Assembly (NCBI RefSeq): GCF_000226095.1
Contig: NC_016473.1
Coordinates: forward strand, 930,001-994,000
Origin: Thermothelomyces thermophilus ATCC 42464
Taxonomy: Eukaryota; Ascomycota; Sordariomycetes; Sordariales; Chaetomiaceae
Length of the DNA: 64,000 bases
Reading direction: 5' to 3'
In this document: positions 1 through 12,423 of the stretch, one piece after another
Numbering within the stretch: position 1 is the first letter of the stretch
Layout of the letters: each line of letters opens with the position of its first letter
The notes under the pieces: model-generated
What the model was told of the DNA's origin: nothing
The model's database searches: none
Seen by the model: only the letters and a program-made list of their open reading frames with translations
Made by a program: the position numbers and the translations under genes

Positions 1-3000
1 TGTGGCAGGGAAGACCACAGCAGTCGTATTCAGCATCGTGGACATGGGCAACGACAAAGACATGATATTGGGGTTACCATGGCATGAAGATTACGACCCG
101 GACATCAGCTGGAAGAATGGTGGCCACCTGCGACCCCGAACGGAGTCGTATTCGACCAGCAAGATGGGGAGCGCGCAAGGATCGCGAGCGGACGATGCTC
201 AAGGAAAGGCATGTCCTACGGATCCACCGCAAGAGACGGACAGTGGCAGGCAGACCACTACGGACTCTGGAAGAGGCGGCACAACGACATCGATATTGCG
301 ACAGGAGGAACGAGCTGAATCGCCGATAGCTGTTCTCTCCGTTGACGAATGCGGAGCACTGCAATTGGAGCAGTGGGTTGAGACAGGAGAAATCGCCAGT
401 ATCGCCATGGACGGAACCAAGTTCGCATACTATCAGAAAACCGAGAGACGAGACAAGACTGGGGAAGTACCGAAGGAGTATGAGGGACACCCAGCATTCG
501 AACCGAAACATCTGGAAGGATTACCAGAACACGGCCCATGGGATCACGAGATCAAGCTCAAGGAAGGAGCACGACTGAAGTTCTTCAAGATTTACCACAC
601 GAGCCAGACGCAGAACGAAGAACTTAAGCGATATTTGGAGGAGAACCTTCGAAGAGGACATATCCGCCCGTCGACATCGCCAGCAGGCTACCCAATCCTG
701 TTTGTGCCAAAGAAAGACGGAAAGCTACGGTTATGTGTCGACTATCGGCAACTCAACGAACAGACCGTGAAAAACCGATACCCGTTACCGCTGATCTCAC
801 GGCTCCGAGATCAGTTGGCAGGAGCCCAATATTTCACGCGTCTTGACTTGCCATCGGCCTACAACCACATACGGATCAAAGAAGGCGACGAGTGGAAAAC
901 GGCCTTTAGGACACCCTATGGCCACTACGAGTACCTCGTCATGCCATTCGGACTTACGAACGCGCCGGCAACGTTCCAAGCCCTGATTGATCAAGCTATC
1001 CAACCCTTTCTCGACAAATTTGCGGTATGTTATCTCGACGACATACTCATCTTCTCCAAGACGATGGACGAACACCGGAGGCACGTGAAAGCAGTGCTGG
1101 ACGCGCTGCACGCGTACAAGCTATCAGTCAACAAGGGAAAGAGCGAATTCCATGTCAGGAAGACAGTCTTTTTGGGATACGAAATATCCCCCGGACAAAT
1201 CCGGATGGAACCTTCAAAGGTTGAAGCCATCAAGAATTGGCCACAACCAGCGTCAGCCACGGAAGTACGAAGTTTCATCGGATTTGCGAACTTCTACCGG
1301 ATGTTCATCAGGAACTTTGGAGCGATCGCACGACCTTTGCACGAACTCACCAAGAAGAATGCTGAATTCCAATGGGAAGAGCAACACGAGCAAGCATTCA
1401 CGCAAATCCGCGACGCCATTACCGAAGATCCAGTACTGGTACTGCCAGACCCCAAGAAGCCATTCGAGGTGGAAACGGACGCTTCAGACTACGCCATCGG
1501 AGGACAATTGGGACAACGAGACGAACAAGGGAAGCTACATCCTGTAGCCTTCTTTTCAAAGAAGCTCGACGGACCACGTCTCAATTATCCGATCCACGAC
1601 AAGGAACTACTTGCGATTGTCGAAGCTTTCAAGGAATGGCGACCATACCTCAGCGGCACGATTGAACCGGTACAAGTGTATACGGATCACAAGAACTTGC
1701 GATACTTCACGACGACGAAGGAACTCAACGGACGACAAATACGATGGGCAGAATTCCTCGCGGAATTCAACTTCGAGATCCGCTACAAGAAGGGCAAAGA
1801 AAACGCACGAGCAGACATTTTAAGCCGACGAACGGATCACACGAAAGGACGAACGGGAACAACACCACCGTTGTTCAAGGAACGAACAGACGGGACGTTG
1901 CACCACGAAACGCAGACACCCGTGGAAGATGATCCACTTGACTCGTTCCTAGAATGCTGCGCAATCTTTCGAGAGGAAAGGATCAACGAGGCACAGTATC
2001 AAGCAGCACCCGGACCAGTGGTACCTGACGGAGTGGAAGAAAGAGATGGGAAACTCTGGTACCGAGACAAAGCGTACATCCACGACAAGGATCAACAGCT
2101 GCGAATGATTCGAGAACTCCACGAATCAAAACTCGGAGGACACAAAGGAGTCACGAAGACTGTCGCACAAGTCAAGAAGCACTACGACTTTCCACAGTTA
2201 ACGGCACGAGTTAAGGAAGTCGTACGGAACTGCGACATCTGCAATCGGAGCAAAACGGCACGACACAAGCCGTACGGGCTACTTCAGCCACTACCAACAG
2301 CTGACAAACCATGGAGTTCAGTTGCGATGGACTTCATCACGAAGCTGCCAGAATCCAAGGACACAGCCACAGGAGTGACCTACGACAGTATTCTTACTGT
2401 AGTAGATCGCCTGACTAAGTGGGCATATTTCTTTCCCTACAAGGAGTCCTGGACAGCGGAACAGTTGGCAGACGTGATCTATCGGCAAGTTGCATCAGTG
2501 CATGCTTGGCCGCAAGAATGGATCACCGACAGAGACACCAAGTTCGCATCGAAGTTCTGGCAAGCGTTAATGCAACGATTAGGCGTCAACAGCAAGCTGT
2601 CAACGGCATATCACCCGCAGACCGACGGACAAACGGAGCGACTAAACCAAGTTGTTGAGCAATACCTCCGCTCTTACGTCAATTACCAACAAGACGACTG
2701 GGTCATGCTGTTACCAACAGCACAACTCGCCTACAACACGACGCCGACAGAAACGACCAAAGTCACACCGTTCTTCGCGAACTACGGATATGAAGCAGAC
2801 CTTAGGCAAGGACCAGAGGTCACAGTGCCGAGAGCAGCAGTCAAAGCAGAACAGATGCACGCACTGCATGAAAAGCTCAAAAAGGAACTCGAGTTTGTCA
2901 AGACCAGAATGAAGAACTACTACGACAAACACAGGCTCGAGGGACCTCGCCTAGAGAGGGGAGACAAAGTCTACCTGATCGCACGAAACTTGCGAACCAA

Positions 3001-3302
3001 ACGACCAAGCACGAAGCTGGACTTCAAGAAGGTCGGACCCTTCGTTATCAAAGAACGAATCTCGACATCCAACTACCGACTATCGTTACCGTCATCTATG
3101 CGACTACGGACGGATGTTTTTCATATTTCACTTCTCGAACCAGCACCAAAGAACGCCAAGGTTGCCACGCACATCGAAGCAGAGGACGAAGAGGAAGAAT
3201 GGGACGTCGAAGAAATTCTGGATTCACGCATCATCAACGGGGAACTGCAGTACCTGGTCAAATGGCTTGATTTTGGACCAGAGGACAACTCATGGGAACC
3301 AG

Positions 3303-3959
3303 TCAAGAATTTGAACTGCCCTGAGAAACTGGAACAGTTCCACCGGCAGAATCCGGATCGACCAAAGGAAAACCCGGGACAGAACCAAAGACGGCGCCCC
3401 AGTCGACAGCATCGACGGCATCATTAATCTGTGACGAGGGCATAGCAGGCGTCTCTTGCCGCTCAACCTCCTCCAACTCGTCCAAGGTCGACAGACCACG
3501 CGCCACCATGTCGGCACCTTTCTCCACCAAAAACTCCTTCTGCTGACGAAGACGCCGGAGCCGCGCAAGCTTTTCGGACAACTCGCGCTGGGCTTCTTCC
3601 AGACGGCGTTGAGATTCATCCAGCTCAAGTTCGGCACGACGTTCAGCATCCTTGATACGACGCTGCTCCTGGAGAATGCGATCCACTAGAACGAACATCA
3701 GGAATCACATTCAAAAAAAAAAAAAAAAAAAGAAGAAGAAAACGTGCTTACAGGAAGAAAGCGGTATGCCAGAGCCATCGCAAGAACGACCTCGACGAAC
3801 GCAGGCTTCGCAACGCTTCGTACGCGCGATCATTTTGCAAACGAGGCCTTGCGACGCGCACCAAGAGCAAGGCATAACGACAAAACCGTTCTCAGCGATG
3901 TTCTGAGCAAGGGAAGCACGGTAACGTGCAGAATGCGACTTCCGTTTCTCTATCGGCAT
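3303..3959 (-). CDS. Antisense Cys-rich plus coiled-coil reading-frame pair in Gypsy A
   Basis: Two reverse-strand reading frames lie head to tail between pol and the 3' LTR. The upstream one (ATG at 3959; another in-frame ATG at 4010) is basic at its N-terminus and has paired cysteine knots, PCSWC...CK and RCEACVRRGRSCDG, a six-Cys arrangement recalling small fungal zinc-binding modules. The downstream one (ending at 3303) is a charged, heptad-like coiled coil (ILQEQRRIKDAERR...LEEAQRELSEKLARL) with an acidic Pro/Ser tail. A 66-bp stretch at 3686-3751 has GTAAGC...TCTAG ends and a long T tract, so it may be an intron. The 3' end overlaps the pol frame by about 125 bp. A reduced version of the Cys-rich part is still visible at 7898-8122 in Gypsy B. 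Function unknown; a nucleic-acid or zinc-binding role is only a guess. Confidence 0.55.
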
Positions 3960-4086
3960 TTTGTCAACATGGCGACCACGACGCAGAAACAGGGAGAATG
4001 CAGTACTCACAAGCGAAGGGTTGTTGGCGCTATTTGAAACGGCCTAAGAGGGCTTTCGGGTCGAAAGCCTTGAAGGAGGGGCATCG

Positions 4087-4534
4087 TGTCACGAATAAGC
4101 ACATGGGCGGCCTGGCAGGCTGCAGCCAGGACGCGGGACATTCCGACAGCCAATCACTTGACGGACCAATCAGAAGATTATCACCGCCAAGACTAAGGTC
4201 TTCACTGGTGATAATAACATGTCACCGTCGACAACGCAGAATCACGAAGTGAAAGGAGGAGTGGTACTGGTGATAACTATTGAAGAAGGACAGACAATTG
4301 TGTATATATAGCTAGCTAGTCACTCGTTATGGTGGACTCTGGGAGTTCACCAGTGGTAACAATCACAATCACAGTACTCATACCAAGCATTGCTGATTAC
4401 TGTGAGAGACAACTCTAAGTGTTGTTGTGAACCCTTTGGCTTCACCGAATCCCTCAGACGACCTGCCTGCTTGTCCTGCTTCACCCACCTCCGTCTGGAC
4501 CCTTTCAGAAGAAGTCTGAGTTGGGTTCGTCACA
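4087..4534 (+). repeat. 3' LTR of Gypsy A
   Basis: A 448-bp block beginning TGTCACG and ending CGTCACA, directly after a purine-rich tract. The same ends and much of the 3' half recur in the LTR of Gypsy B (8245-8672); the first 150 bp differ, so the two copies belong to related but distinct subfamilies. The base to its right (4535) resumes Gypsy B internal sequence. Confidence 0.85.
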
Positions 4535-7500
4535 CTAGAGCAGTAGGTTGAGATAGGAGAAATCGCTAGCATCGCTATAGACAGAACCAAGTTTATATAC
4601 TATTAGAAAGCCGAGAAACAAGACAAGACTAGGGAAGTACCGAAGGAATACAAAGGACACCTAGCATTCGAACCGAAGTATCTAGAAGGATTACTAGAAT
4701 ATAGCCTATAGGATTATGAGATCAAGCTTAAGAAAGGAGCATGACTAAAGTTCTTTAAGATTTACTATACAAGCCAGATATAGAATAAAGAACTTAAGCG
4801 ATATTTAGAGGAGAACCTTCGAAGAGGATATATCTACCTGTTGATATCGCTAGCAGGCTACCTAATCCTATTTATACCTAAGAAAGATAGAAAGCTATGG
4901 TTATACGTCGACTATTGGTAACTTAACGAATAGACCGTGAAAAACTAATACCTGTTACCGCTAATCTTATAGCTCTGAGATTAGTTAGCAAGAGCCTAAT
5001 ATTTTACGTGTCTTGACTTGCCATCAGCCTATAACTATATACGGATCAAAGAAGGCAACAAGTGGAAAACGGCCTTTAGGACACCCTATAGCCACTATGA
5101 GTACCTTATTATGCTATTTAGACTTACGAACGTGCTGGCAACGTTCCAAGCCCTGATTAATCAAGCTATCTGATCCTTTCTTGACAAATTTATAGTATAT
5201 TATCTTAATAATATACTTATCTTCTCTAAAACAATAGATAAATACCGGAAGTATATAAGAGTAGTATTAGATACGTTATACGTGTATAAGCTATTAGTTA
5301 ACAAGGAAAAGAGCGAATTCTACATTAGGAAGATAGTATTTTTAGGATACAAAATATCCCTAAGACAAATCTAGATAGAACCTTCAAAGGTCGAAGCTAT
5401 CAAAGATTAGCTATAACTAACGTTAGTTATAGAAGTACAAAGTTTTATCGGGTTTACGAACTTCTACTAGATGTTCATTAGGAACTTTAGAGCGATCATA
5501 TAACCTTTGTACGAACTTACCAAGAAGAACGCTAAATTCTAATAGGAAGAGTAATACGAGTAAGCATTTATATAGATCTACGATACCATTACTAAAGATC
5601 TAGTATTGGTACTACCAGACCCTAAGAAGCCATTTAAGGTAGAAACGGACGCTTCAGACTACGCCATCGGAGGACAATTAGGACAACAAGACGAACAAGG
5701 GAAGCTATATCCTATAGCCTTCTTTTTAAAGAAGCTCGACAGACCACGTCTTAATTATCTAATCTACGATAAAGAACTACTTATAATTGTCAAAGCTTTT
5801 AAGGAATAGTAACTATACCTTAGTAGTACGATTAAATTAGTACAAGTATATACGGATTATAAGAATTTATAATACTTTACGATAACAAAGGAGCTTAATG
5901 GACGATAGATATGATAGATAGAATTCCTTACGGAATTTAATTTTGAGATCTACTATAAGAAGGGTAAAGAGAATATATAAGCAGACACCTTAAGCCGACG
6001 AACGGATCATACAGAAGGACAAACGGAAATAACGCCACCATTATTCAAGGAACGAATAGATAGAACGCTACATCACGAAACGTAGACACCTATAAGAGAC
6101 GATCTACTCGACTCGTTCCTAGAATGTTACGTAATCTTTTGAGAAGAAAGGATCAACGAGACATAGTATCAAGTAGCACCCGGACTAGTAGTATCTGACG
6201 GAGTAGAAGAAAAAGATAGGAAACTCTAGTACCGAAGCAAAGCGTATATCTACGACAAAGATTAATAGCTATAAATGATTTAAGAACTTTATAAGTCGAA
6301 ACTCGGAGGATATAAAGGAGTTACGAAGACTATTATACAAGTCAAGAAATACTATGACTTTCTATAGTTAACGATATAAGTTAAGGAAGTCGTACGGAAC
6401 TACGATATCTGTAATCGAAGCAAAACGGCATAATATAAGCCGTATAGGCTACTTTAGCCACTGCTAATAGCTAACAAACTATAGAGTTTAGTTACGATAG
6501 ACTTTATTACGAAACTGCTAGAATCTAAGGATACGGCCATAGGGGTAATCTACGATAGTATTCTTACTATAGTAGACTACCTAACTAAATAGGCATACTT
6601 CTTTCCCTATAAGGAGTCCTAGACAGCGGAATAGTTAGTAGACGTGATTTATTAGCAAGTTATATTAGTATATGCTTAGCTACAAGAATAGATTACCGAC
6701 AGAGACACCAAGTTCGTATCGAAGTTCTGGCAAGCGTTAATATAACGATTAGGCATCAATAGCAAGCTATCAACAGCATATTACCTACAGACTAATAGAC
6801 AAATAGAATAACTAAACCAAGTTATCAAGTAATACCTTTGTTCTTATATTAATTACTAGTAGGATAACTAGGTTATACTATTACTAATAGTATAACTCGC
6901 TTATAATATAATACTAATGGAAACGACTAAAGTTATACCGTTCTTCGTAAACTATAGATATAAAGTAGACCTTAGGCAAGGACCAAAGGTTATAGTGCCA
7001 AGAGCAGTAGTCAAAGTAGAACAAATGTACGCACTATATAAGAAGCTTAAAAAGGAACTTAAGTTTATTAGAACCAGAATAAAGAACTACTACGACAAAC
7101 ACAGGCTCAAGGGACCTCGCCTAAAGAAGGGAGACAAAGTCTACCTAATCGTACGAAACCTGTAAACCAAACGACCAAGTACGAAGCTAGACTTTAAGAA
7201 GGTCAGACCCTTTATTATCAAGGAACGAATTTCGACATCTAACTACCGACTATCGTTACCGTCATCTATATAATTACGGATAGATGTTTTTTATATTTTA
7301 CTTCTCGAACCAGCGCCAAAGAACGCTAAAATCGCTATAAACATCGAAACAAAGGACAAAGAGAAAGAATAAGATATCGAAGAAATTCTAGATTTATATA
7401 TTATTAATAGGGAACTATAGTATCTAGTTAAATAGCTTGATTTTAGACTAGAGGACAACTTATAGGAACTAGTTAAGAATTTGAACTGCCCTAAGAAACT

Positions 7501-8672
7501 AGAACAGTTCTACTGGCAGAACCCGGATCGACCAAAGGAAAACCTGGGACAGAATCGAAGATGGCGCCCTAGTTAATAACGTTAACACTACCATTGAGCT
7601 ATATACCTAGAACCGCCCCCGATTCCTGCTGCTCCACCTCTTCCAATTCATCTAAAGACATAAGACCCCGGCAAACTATCTCCGACCCTTGAGATAATAA
7701 CGATCGCTTTTGACGATAAATACGGTCTAAATAAGCTAGAGACTTGTCTAGATAACGCTACGCTTTTGCTAACGAATCGCGGTCAGTATAGAGAGCCTCT
7801 TTAGCATCTTGTTCTAATCGGTCAAGGCGCTTCGATTTATCTACGATATAGGATACTACGGAAGTTAGTATAGAAAAAATATATTAATAAGGGGATACTA
7901 ACAAGATAAGACTAGAACCCTAGAACCGTTATATAACCTCTTGTAACAAATATATTCGCCATAACAAGAAGAACTCTCTATTATACGGCAGCAGAGGCTA
8001 CAAGAAAAACAAAAAGAACAAAGCATCACTTTAAACCCTAGCTCGTTAATGGCAGCAGCTAGGGCAATACGCTCCTCGGTCTTTACGGACCTTTTTATCG
8101 AACGCTTTACTACACGAGACATGTTATTAGCAGTATACAGAAGAAAGAGGGAAATACGGGAGATAACTCACTAAGGGTTGTTAATGCTATTTAAAACGGC
8201 CTAAGATAGGCTTTCGGGTCGAAAGCCTTAAAGGAGGGGCATCGTGTCACGGAAATATACATGTAGGACGCCGCCTAAGCCGCCTTCCCTGACAAGCCAA
8301 TGGGATAGTAGGTACGAACGGACTAATTAGGAAAGGATTACGCTTAGCAAAGTGATCTATACGCTATAGGATCACTATCGTAGCCGTGATCCAGATAACA
8401 AAGGATCACTAGATAAAGGGTGATCCTAGAAGTATATATACATGTAAATAGTCACTCGTTATAGTAGACTCTAGGAGTTCACTAGTGATAGCAACCTAAC
8501 CTACAATTACAAGTATTTATACCAAGCATTACTAACTATTGTGGGAGATAACTCTAGTGTTGTTGTGAACCCTTTGGCTTTACCGAATCCCTTAGACGAC
8601 CTGTACGCTTGTCCCGCTTAATTTACCTCTGTCTGAACCCTTTTAGAAGAAGTCTGAGTTGGGTTCGTCACA
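4535..8672 (+). mobile_element. Gypsy B: RIP-mutated Ty3/Gypsy fossil
   Basis: This aligns throughout with Gypsy A internal sequence, starting at the counterpart of A position about 365 and running through reverse transcriptase, RNase H, integrase, chromodomain and the reverse-strand region to its own 3' LTR. Differences are overwhelmingly CA to TA and TG to TA with CG kept, the RIP signature. The coding frame is destroyed by dozens of breaks. Its 5' LTR and gag are not seen to the right of Gypsy A; they should lie left of the window if A inserted inside B. Old fossil, certainly non-functional. Confidence 0.9.
8245..8672 (+). repeat. 3' LTR of Gypsy B
   Basis: A 428-bp block from TGTCACGG to TTCGTCACA, preceded by the same purine-rich AAGGAGGGGCATCG tract as the Gypsy A LTR. 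Moderately RIPed. LINE sequence follows directly at 8673. Confidence 0.82.
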
Positions 8673-11600
8673 AAACGCCCCTATAGGAGGCCTACCCTGG
8701 CCTAGCAGGCGGCTAGGAGCGCTTTACTCGACGCCTGACAGACCTATATCTTCTTTCTATAGCCTAGAACCCCTTCCTTTTTATAACTAGCTAAGGGGGT
8801 AATGGCTATAGAGCCTATTACTATACCTTTAGCCTCTACTCTAGCTACCTTAAATATAAATTAAGATCCTTTAGTAAAATACCTAAGGTAATAAATAGGC
8901 CCTTAAGGTCCTACTAAAGGAGGCTAAATATAACCTACTAACTATCTAGGAGCTATAGATTAACCGTTTCATAGGGTTAATATACTACCCCTAGGCTTTG
9001 AAATACTACCTAGTTTATAAGCCTAAAGACAAAACGGCTATTCTAATGGCTAAGCGCTTCCTAGTTAGCTAGTAGGACTATTTAATAGAGGAAAACTAGT
9101 ATAAGGTAACCTTTCTAGCCCTAGGAGAGAAGGGGTTCGAACTTTAGTCAATCTATAATAACAAAGGCAAATAGGCCCTTTTATAAGACCTATTAGCCTT
9201 ACCTCGGCTAACCTACTCCCTAGTTCTTATAGGTAACTTTAACCTCTACTACCTAGTCTAGGACCTATTTAATAGGCTTAGCCTAAGGGCTAGGGACCTT
9301 CTTAGCCTTATAGACTAATAAGACCTTAACCTATATACGCTATACAGCTAGGTTACTAGGGCCCCCTAAGGGGACCAATATAGCCGGCCTTTTATAATAG
9401 ACCTATTCTAGGCCTTAGCCGGGCTAGAAGCGACCTATAGGGATATCGTAGAACATAGGAAATCCGATTACTACCTACAGGCCCTAAACGTCTCCCTCTA
9501 GGGGACTAACAGGCCTATATTAGCTAGCAAAGGGTAGGATTAGAAGAGCCTAGATAAGGAGGTCGCACAGGCCAAGGCAGCCTACCTCCTACTCCGGCTT
9601 GGTAGGTAGGTATCGGCCCCGGCCGGGCCTGTCTTCCGGAGCCTAGAGGAGCTTCTACAGGCCTTCGATAGGCTTATAGAGGCCCTTAAGGAGATAGCTA
9701 CGGTCTTGGCCCTAGTAAAGAAGGCTAGCACGGGTGGTAAACGAGCTCGATGGTAGATAAAGGAGGTTCGGGAGGCCTGGAAGAGGGCCAAGGAGGTAGA
9801 GAGGGCCTATAGGGGTACCCTAAACCCCTATATATAGGAGGCGCTTCGGCAGGCCCTATAGGACCAGGCCAGGACCATTATAGCCACGAAGACCAAGAGC
9901 TAGAGAGCTATATTACGGGAGGTAACCAACCGGCCGGACCTGCTATAGAGGCTAGAGAGGTAGGCAAGGTTATAAAGCTACCTACTAGTCAACCTTCTAA
10001 AGCTCCCGGCCTTTAAAGGAGGGCTTATAACCTACTAATAGAAGGCTAGAGCACTAGCTAATAAGTTCTTTCCGAACCTAGAAGTAGACCTATTAGATAT
10101 CGATAACCTAGATCTAAATAACTACTAGGAGCCGAAGTTCGAAATAAGCTAGGAGGTTATAGTAGGCAAAGTCAAGGTAATACTAGCTAGGGCAGCCCTA
10201 TAGAAAGCCTTAAGGGAGGACCTCTTCCTTATAGGCCTATTAAAGGCCTATAGGCGGCCGCTCTACTAGATACTAGCTAAACTAGCCTTAGAAAGCCTAT
10301 AGCTCGGCTATTTCCTAGCCCGGTTTAAAAGGGCTAGAACAGTGGTCCTCTATAAGCCTAGTAAACCCTTATAGGCCTACTTTACCCTAGGTAGCTATAG
10401 ACCTATAGTACTCCTATTAATAGTAGGTAAGGTACTAGAGGCTATAGTCGCCTAGAAGGTAACGGCCGTTATAGAGGCCTATAGGCTCCTCCTGGCCAAA
10501 TAAATGGGCAACCGGGAATATAGGTCTACTAAACTAGCTATTCGGCTTGTTATAGCCTAGGTTTAGAAGGCTTAGAGGTATAAGGTAGCTACCTCTCTCC
10601 TATAGCTTAATATCTTAAGGGCTTTCAACACTATTAACTATACCCGGCTACTAGCCACTTTATAGAGCTAGGGCTTCCCAAAGTGGCTAATAGTCTAGGT
10701 TAGGGAGTAGCTATAGGATAGGGTAGCTATCCTTTACTTCGATAGCTAGGAAACAGAGGATATAGTAGTAAGGGCCGGGGTCCCCTAAGGGTTACCTCTC
10801 TCCCCTATACTATTCATCCTCTATATAGCCTCTCTCTACCAAGCCATTTACCAGGCTTGCCCTATAGTCAGTTTAAAAGGCTTCGCCGACGATACCAACC
10901 TTCTAGCCTTTAGGAGGGCCGAGGAGGCCTATAATAGTTAGCTATAGAGGGCTTAGAAGGCCTGCCTATAGTAGGCAAAGACCTAGGGTATAGCTTTTGC
11001 CCTAGAAAAGTGCAAGCTTATCTACTTTAATAGGGGCCGGAAATAGTGGTCACGATCGCTAGAGCTCCTACGGCCTAAAGGGGGTACTATTACTATAGCC
11101 TCGTCAAAGTCTGCTAGATTCCTCGGGGTCTAGCTAGACTAGAAGCTATAATAGGGCCCTTATTATATAAAGGTAGCTAAGAAGCTAGAAACCTAGGAGT
11201 TTGCCCTAACTAGGCTTACTATAAAGACCTAGGGCCCTAGCCTCCTATAGGTCTATAAGGTCCATACTAAGTGTATCCGCAGTGCCCTAGCCTATAGGGC
11301 CTCGAACTTCTATAAGCCTATTAAGCTAGGGGGTAAGCCGGAAGGCCCTGCTAGGGAGCTATCGAAGGCCTAATATAGGGCCCTTCGAGTAGTTACTAGG
11401 GCTTATAAGGCTATCCCTATCCGGTGCCTTGAAACGGAAGCCTAGGTACTACCCCTCGACCTTTACCTTAATAAGAGGCTAGCCGACTTTAAAGCCAAAC
11501 TCGACTAGCCGCTCCTATAGACCAGGGAAGGCCTAGGGGCCTCCTAGGTCCCTATAAGGGCCCTTATCTAATAGGCCTATGATAGGTTAAGCTAAAGGTT

Positions 11601-12423
11601 CCGGAAGAGAAGGGCTAGGGCAAGGGGCCGGGAGCCGAAGCCTATAACCCTAGAAGTAGCAGGGTCGACGGTCCGGCAGTAGGTTTAGGAGGGCTATGGA
11701 GGGGGTCAACCCCCCCTACAGACCTTACAAAGGAGGCTACAGGCTATAGAACCAGCCGTAGTGGCTAGCTAGAGCAACCGCTAGAGGGCCGACCAAGCTA
11801 GTAGGAGGATATAGCGCGTATTAGATAAGGACCCCCTATACCTAGTTTTTACAAGGGAAGGCCTATAAAGGTACTAGGGCCTAACTAAGGCCTAGAGCTC
11901 CCTACTAGTACAGGCCTATATAAGGGCCATTGGCCTCCGTGACTTCCTATTTAGGGTTCAAGTCCCGGGGGTCAGTACCCCTTACTATGCCTATAGCTAG
12001 GGGAGAGAAACTGTGGAGCACCTAGTCGTATAGTGCCCGAACCTACCAAGAAGCCAAACGTAGGAGTCCTAGAAAATACGGTCATAAAGGGACCTAGACC
12101 TCGTTCTATAGGGTATAGGGGCCTGTAACTATCGTTTGGCAAGGAGGGTTCTACAGTGGCTAATAGACCTAGGGAGGCTCCCGGAATACCGCCTTATAAG
12201 GAGGCTAGACCGGGAGGGAAGGCCTCTTTAGGGCTGTTCTAGCCACTTTTCCTTTTCTTTGTAGTGTATTAGTATTTTAGATTAGGCGTTAAAGGAGGGA
12301 CAGAGGTTTTTTATCCGGCCTATTAGGTACGGTTTCCTTTGTATATAACTAGAGAGGCTCTGGCATACTTATTAGTATAGTAATATAGAACTAATAATAA
12401 TAATAATGATAATAATAATAAAT
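8673..12423 (+). mobile_element. RIP-mutated LINE, Tad1/I-like, ORF2 remnant
   Basis: The forward frames show a non-LTR retrotransposon ORF2. Traces of an AP-type endonuclease run from about 8880, with an IGNFNLYYLV remnant of the GDFNLHHPLW motif near 9225-9270. Reverse transcriptase follows, with a GVP-GLPLSPILFILY block near 10,780-10,830 and the catalytic FADDTNLL at 10,882-10,905. A C-terminal CxC/ExxHxxxxC-like zinc motif lies near 11,985-12,035. No ORF1 is seen; either the copy is 5'-truncated or the missing half lies left of Gypsy B, which would then have inserted into it. Stops of TAG/TAA type occur every few codons, consistent with RIP. A stretch at about 9540-9960 has kept more CA/TG and a higher GC content. 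The 3' end carries a TAA-rich tail. Non-functional. Confidence 0.8.
12391..12423 (+). repeat. (TAA)n tail of the LINE
   Basis: A run of TAA/TGA trinucleotides at the 3' end of the LINE, followed by sequence of unrelated character. Simple 3' tails of this kind are usual for non-LTR elements and are the best marker of the LINE end here. Confidence 0.6.

Larger units (their letters stand above)
1..4534 (+). mobile_element. Gypsy A: young Ty3/Gypsy chromovirus, 3' part
   Basis: The 3' portion of a Ty3/Gypsy LTR retrotransposon; gag, 5' LTR and the pol start lie left of the window. One open frame (2-3427, at least 1141 residues) carries, in order, reverse transcriptase (YLDDILIFS near 1031-1057), RNase H (DASDYAIGG near 1480), an integrase with a His/Cys zinc-binding N-terminus (about 2117-2255) and catalytic core (AMDFITKLPE near 2325, TDRDTKF near 2524), and a C-terminal chromodomain (about 3196-3320), which places it among the chromoviruses. 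A reverse-strand reading-frame pair lies between pol and the LTR. A purine-rich tract (AAGGAGGGG, about 4073-4081) precedes the 3' LTR. Within the window pol looks whole, and there is no visible RIP, so it is much younger than the copy around it. Confidence 0.93.
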
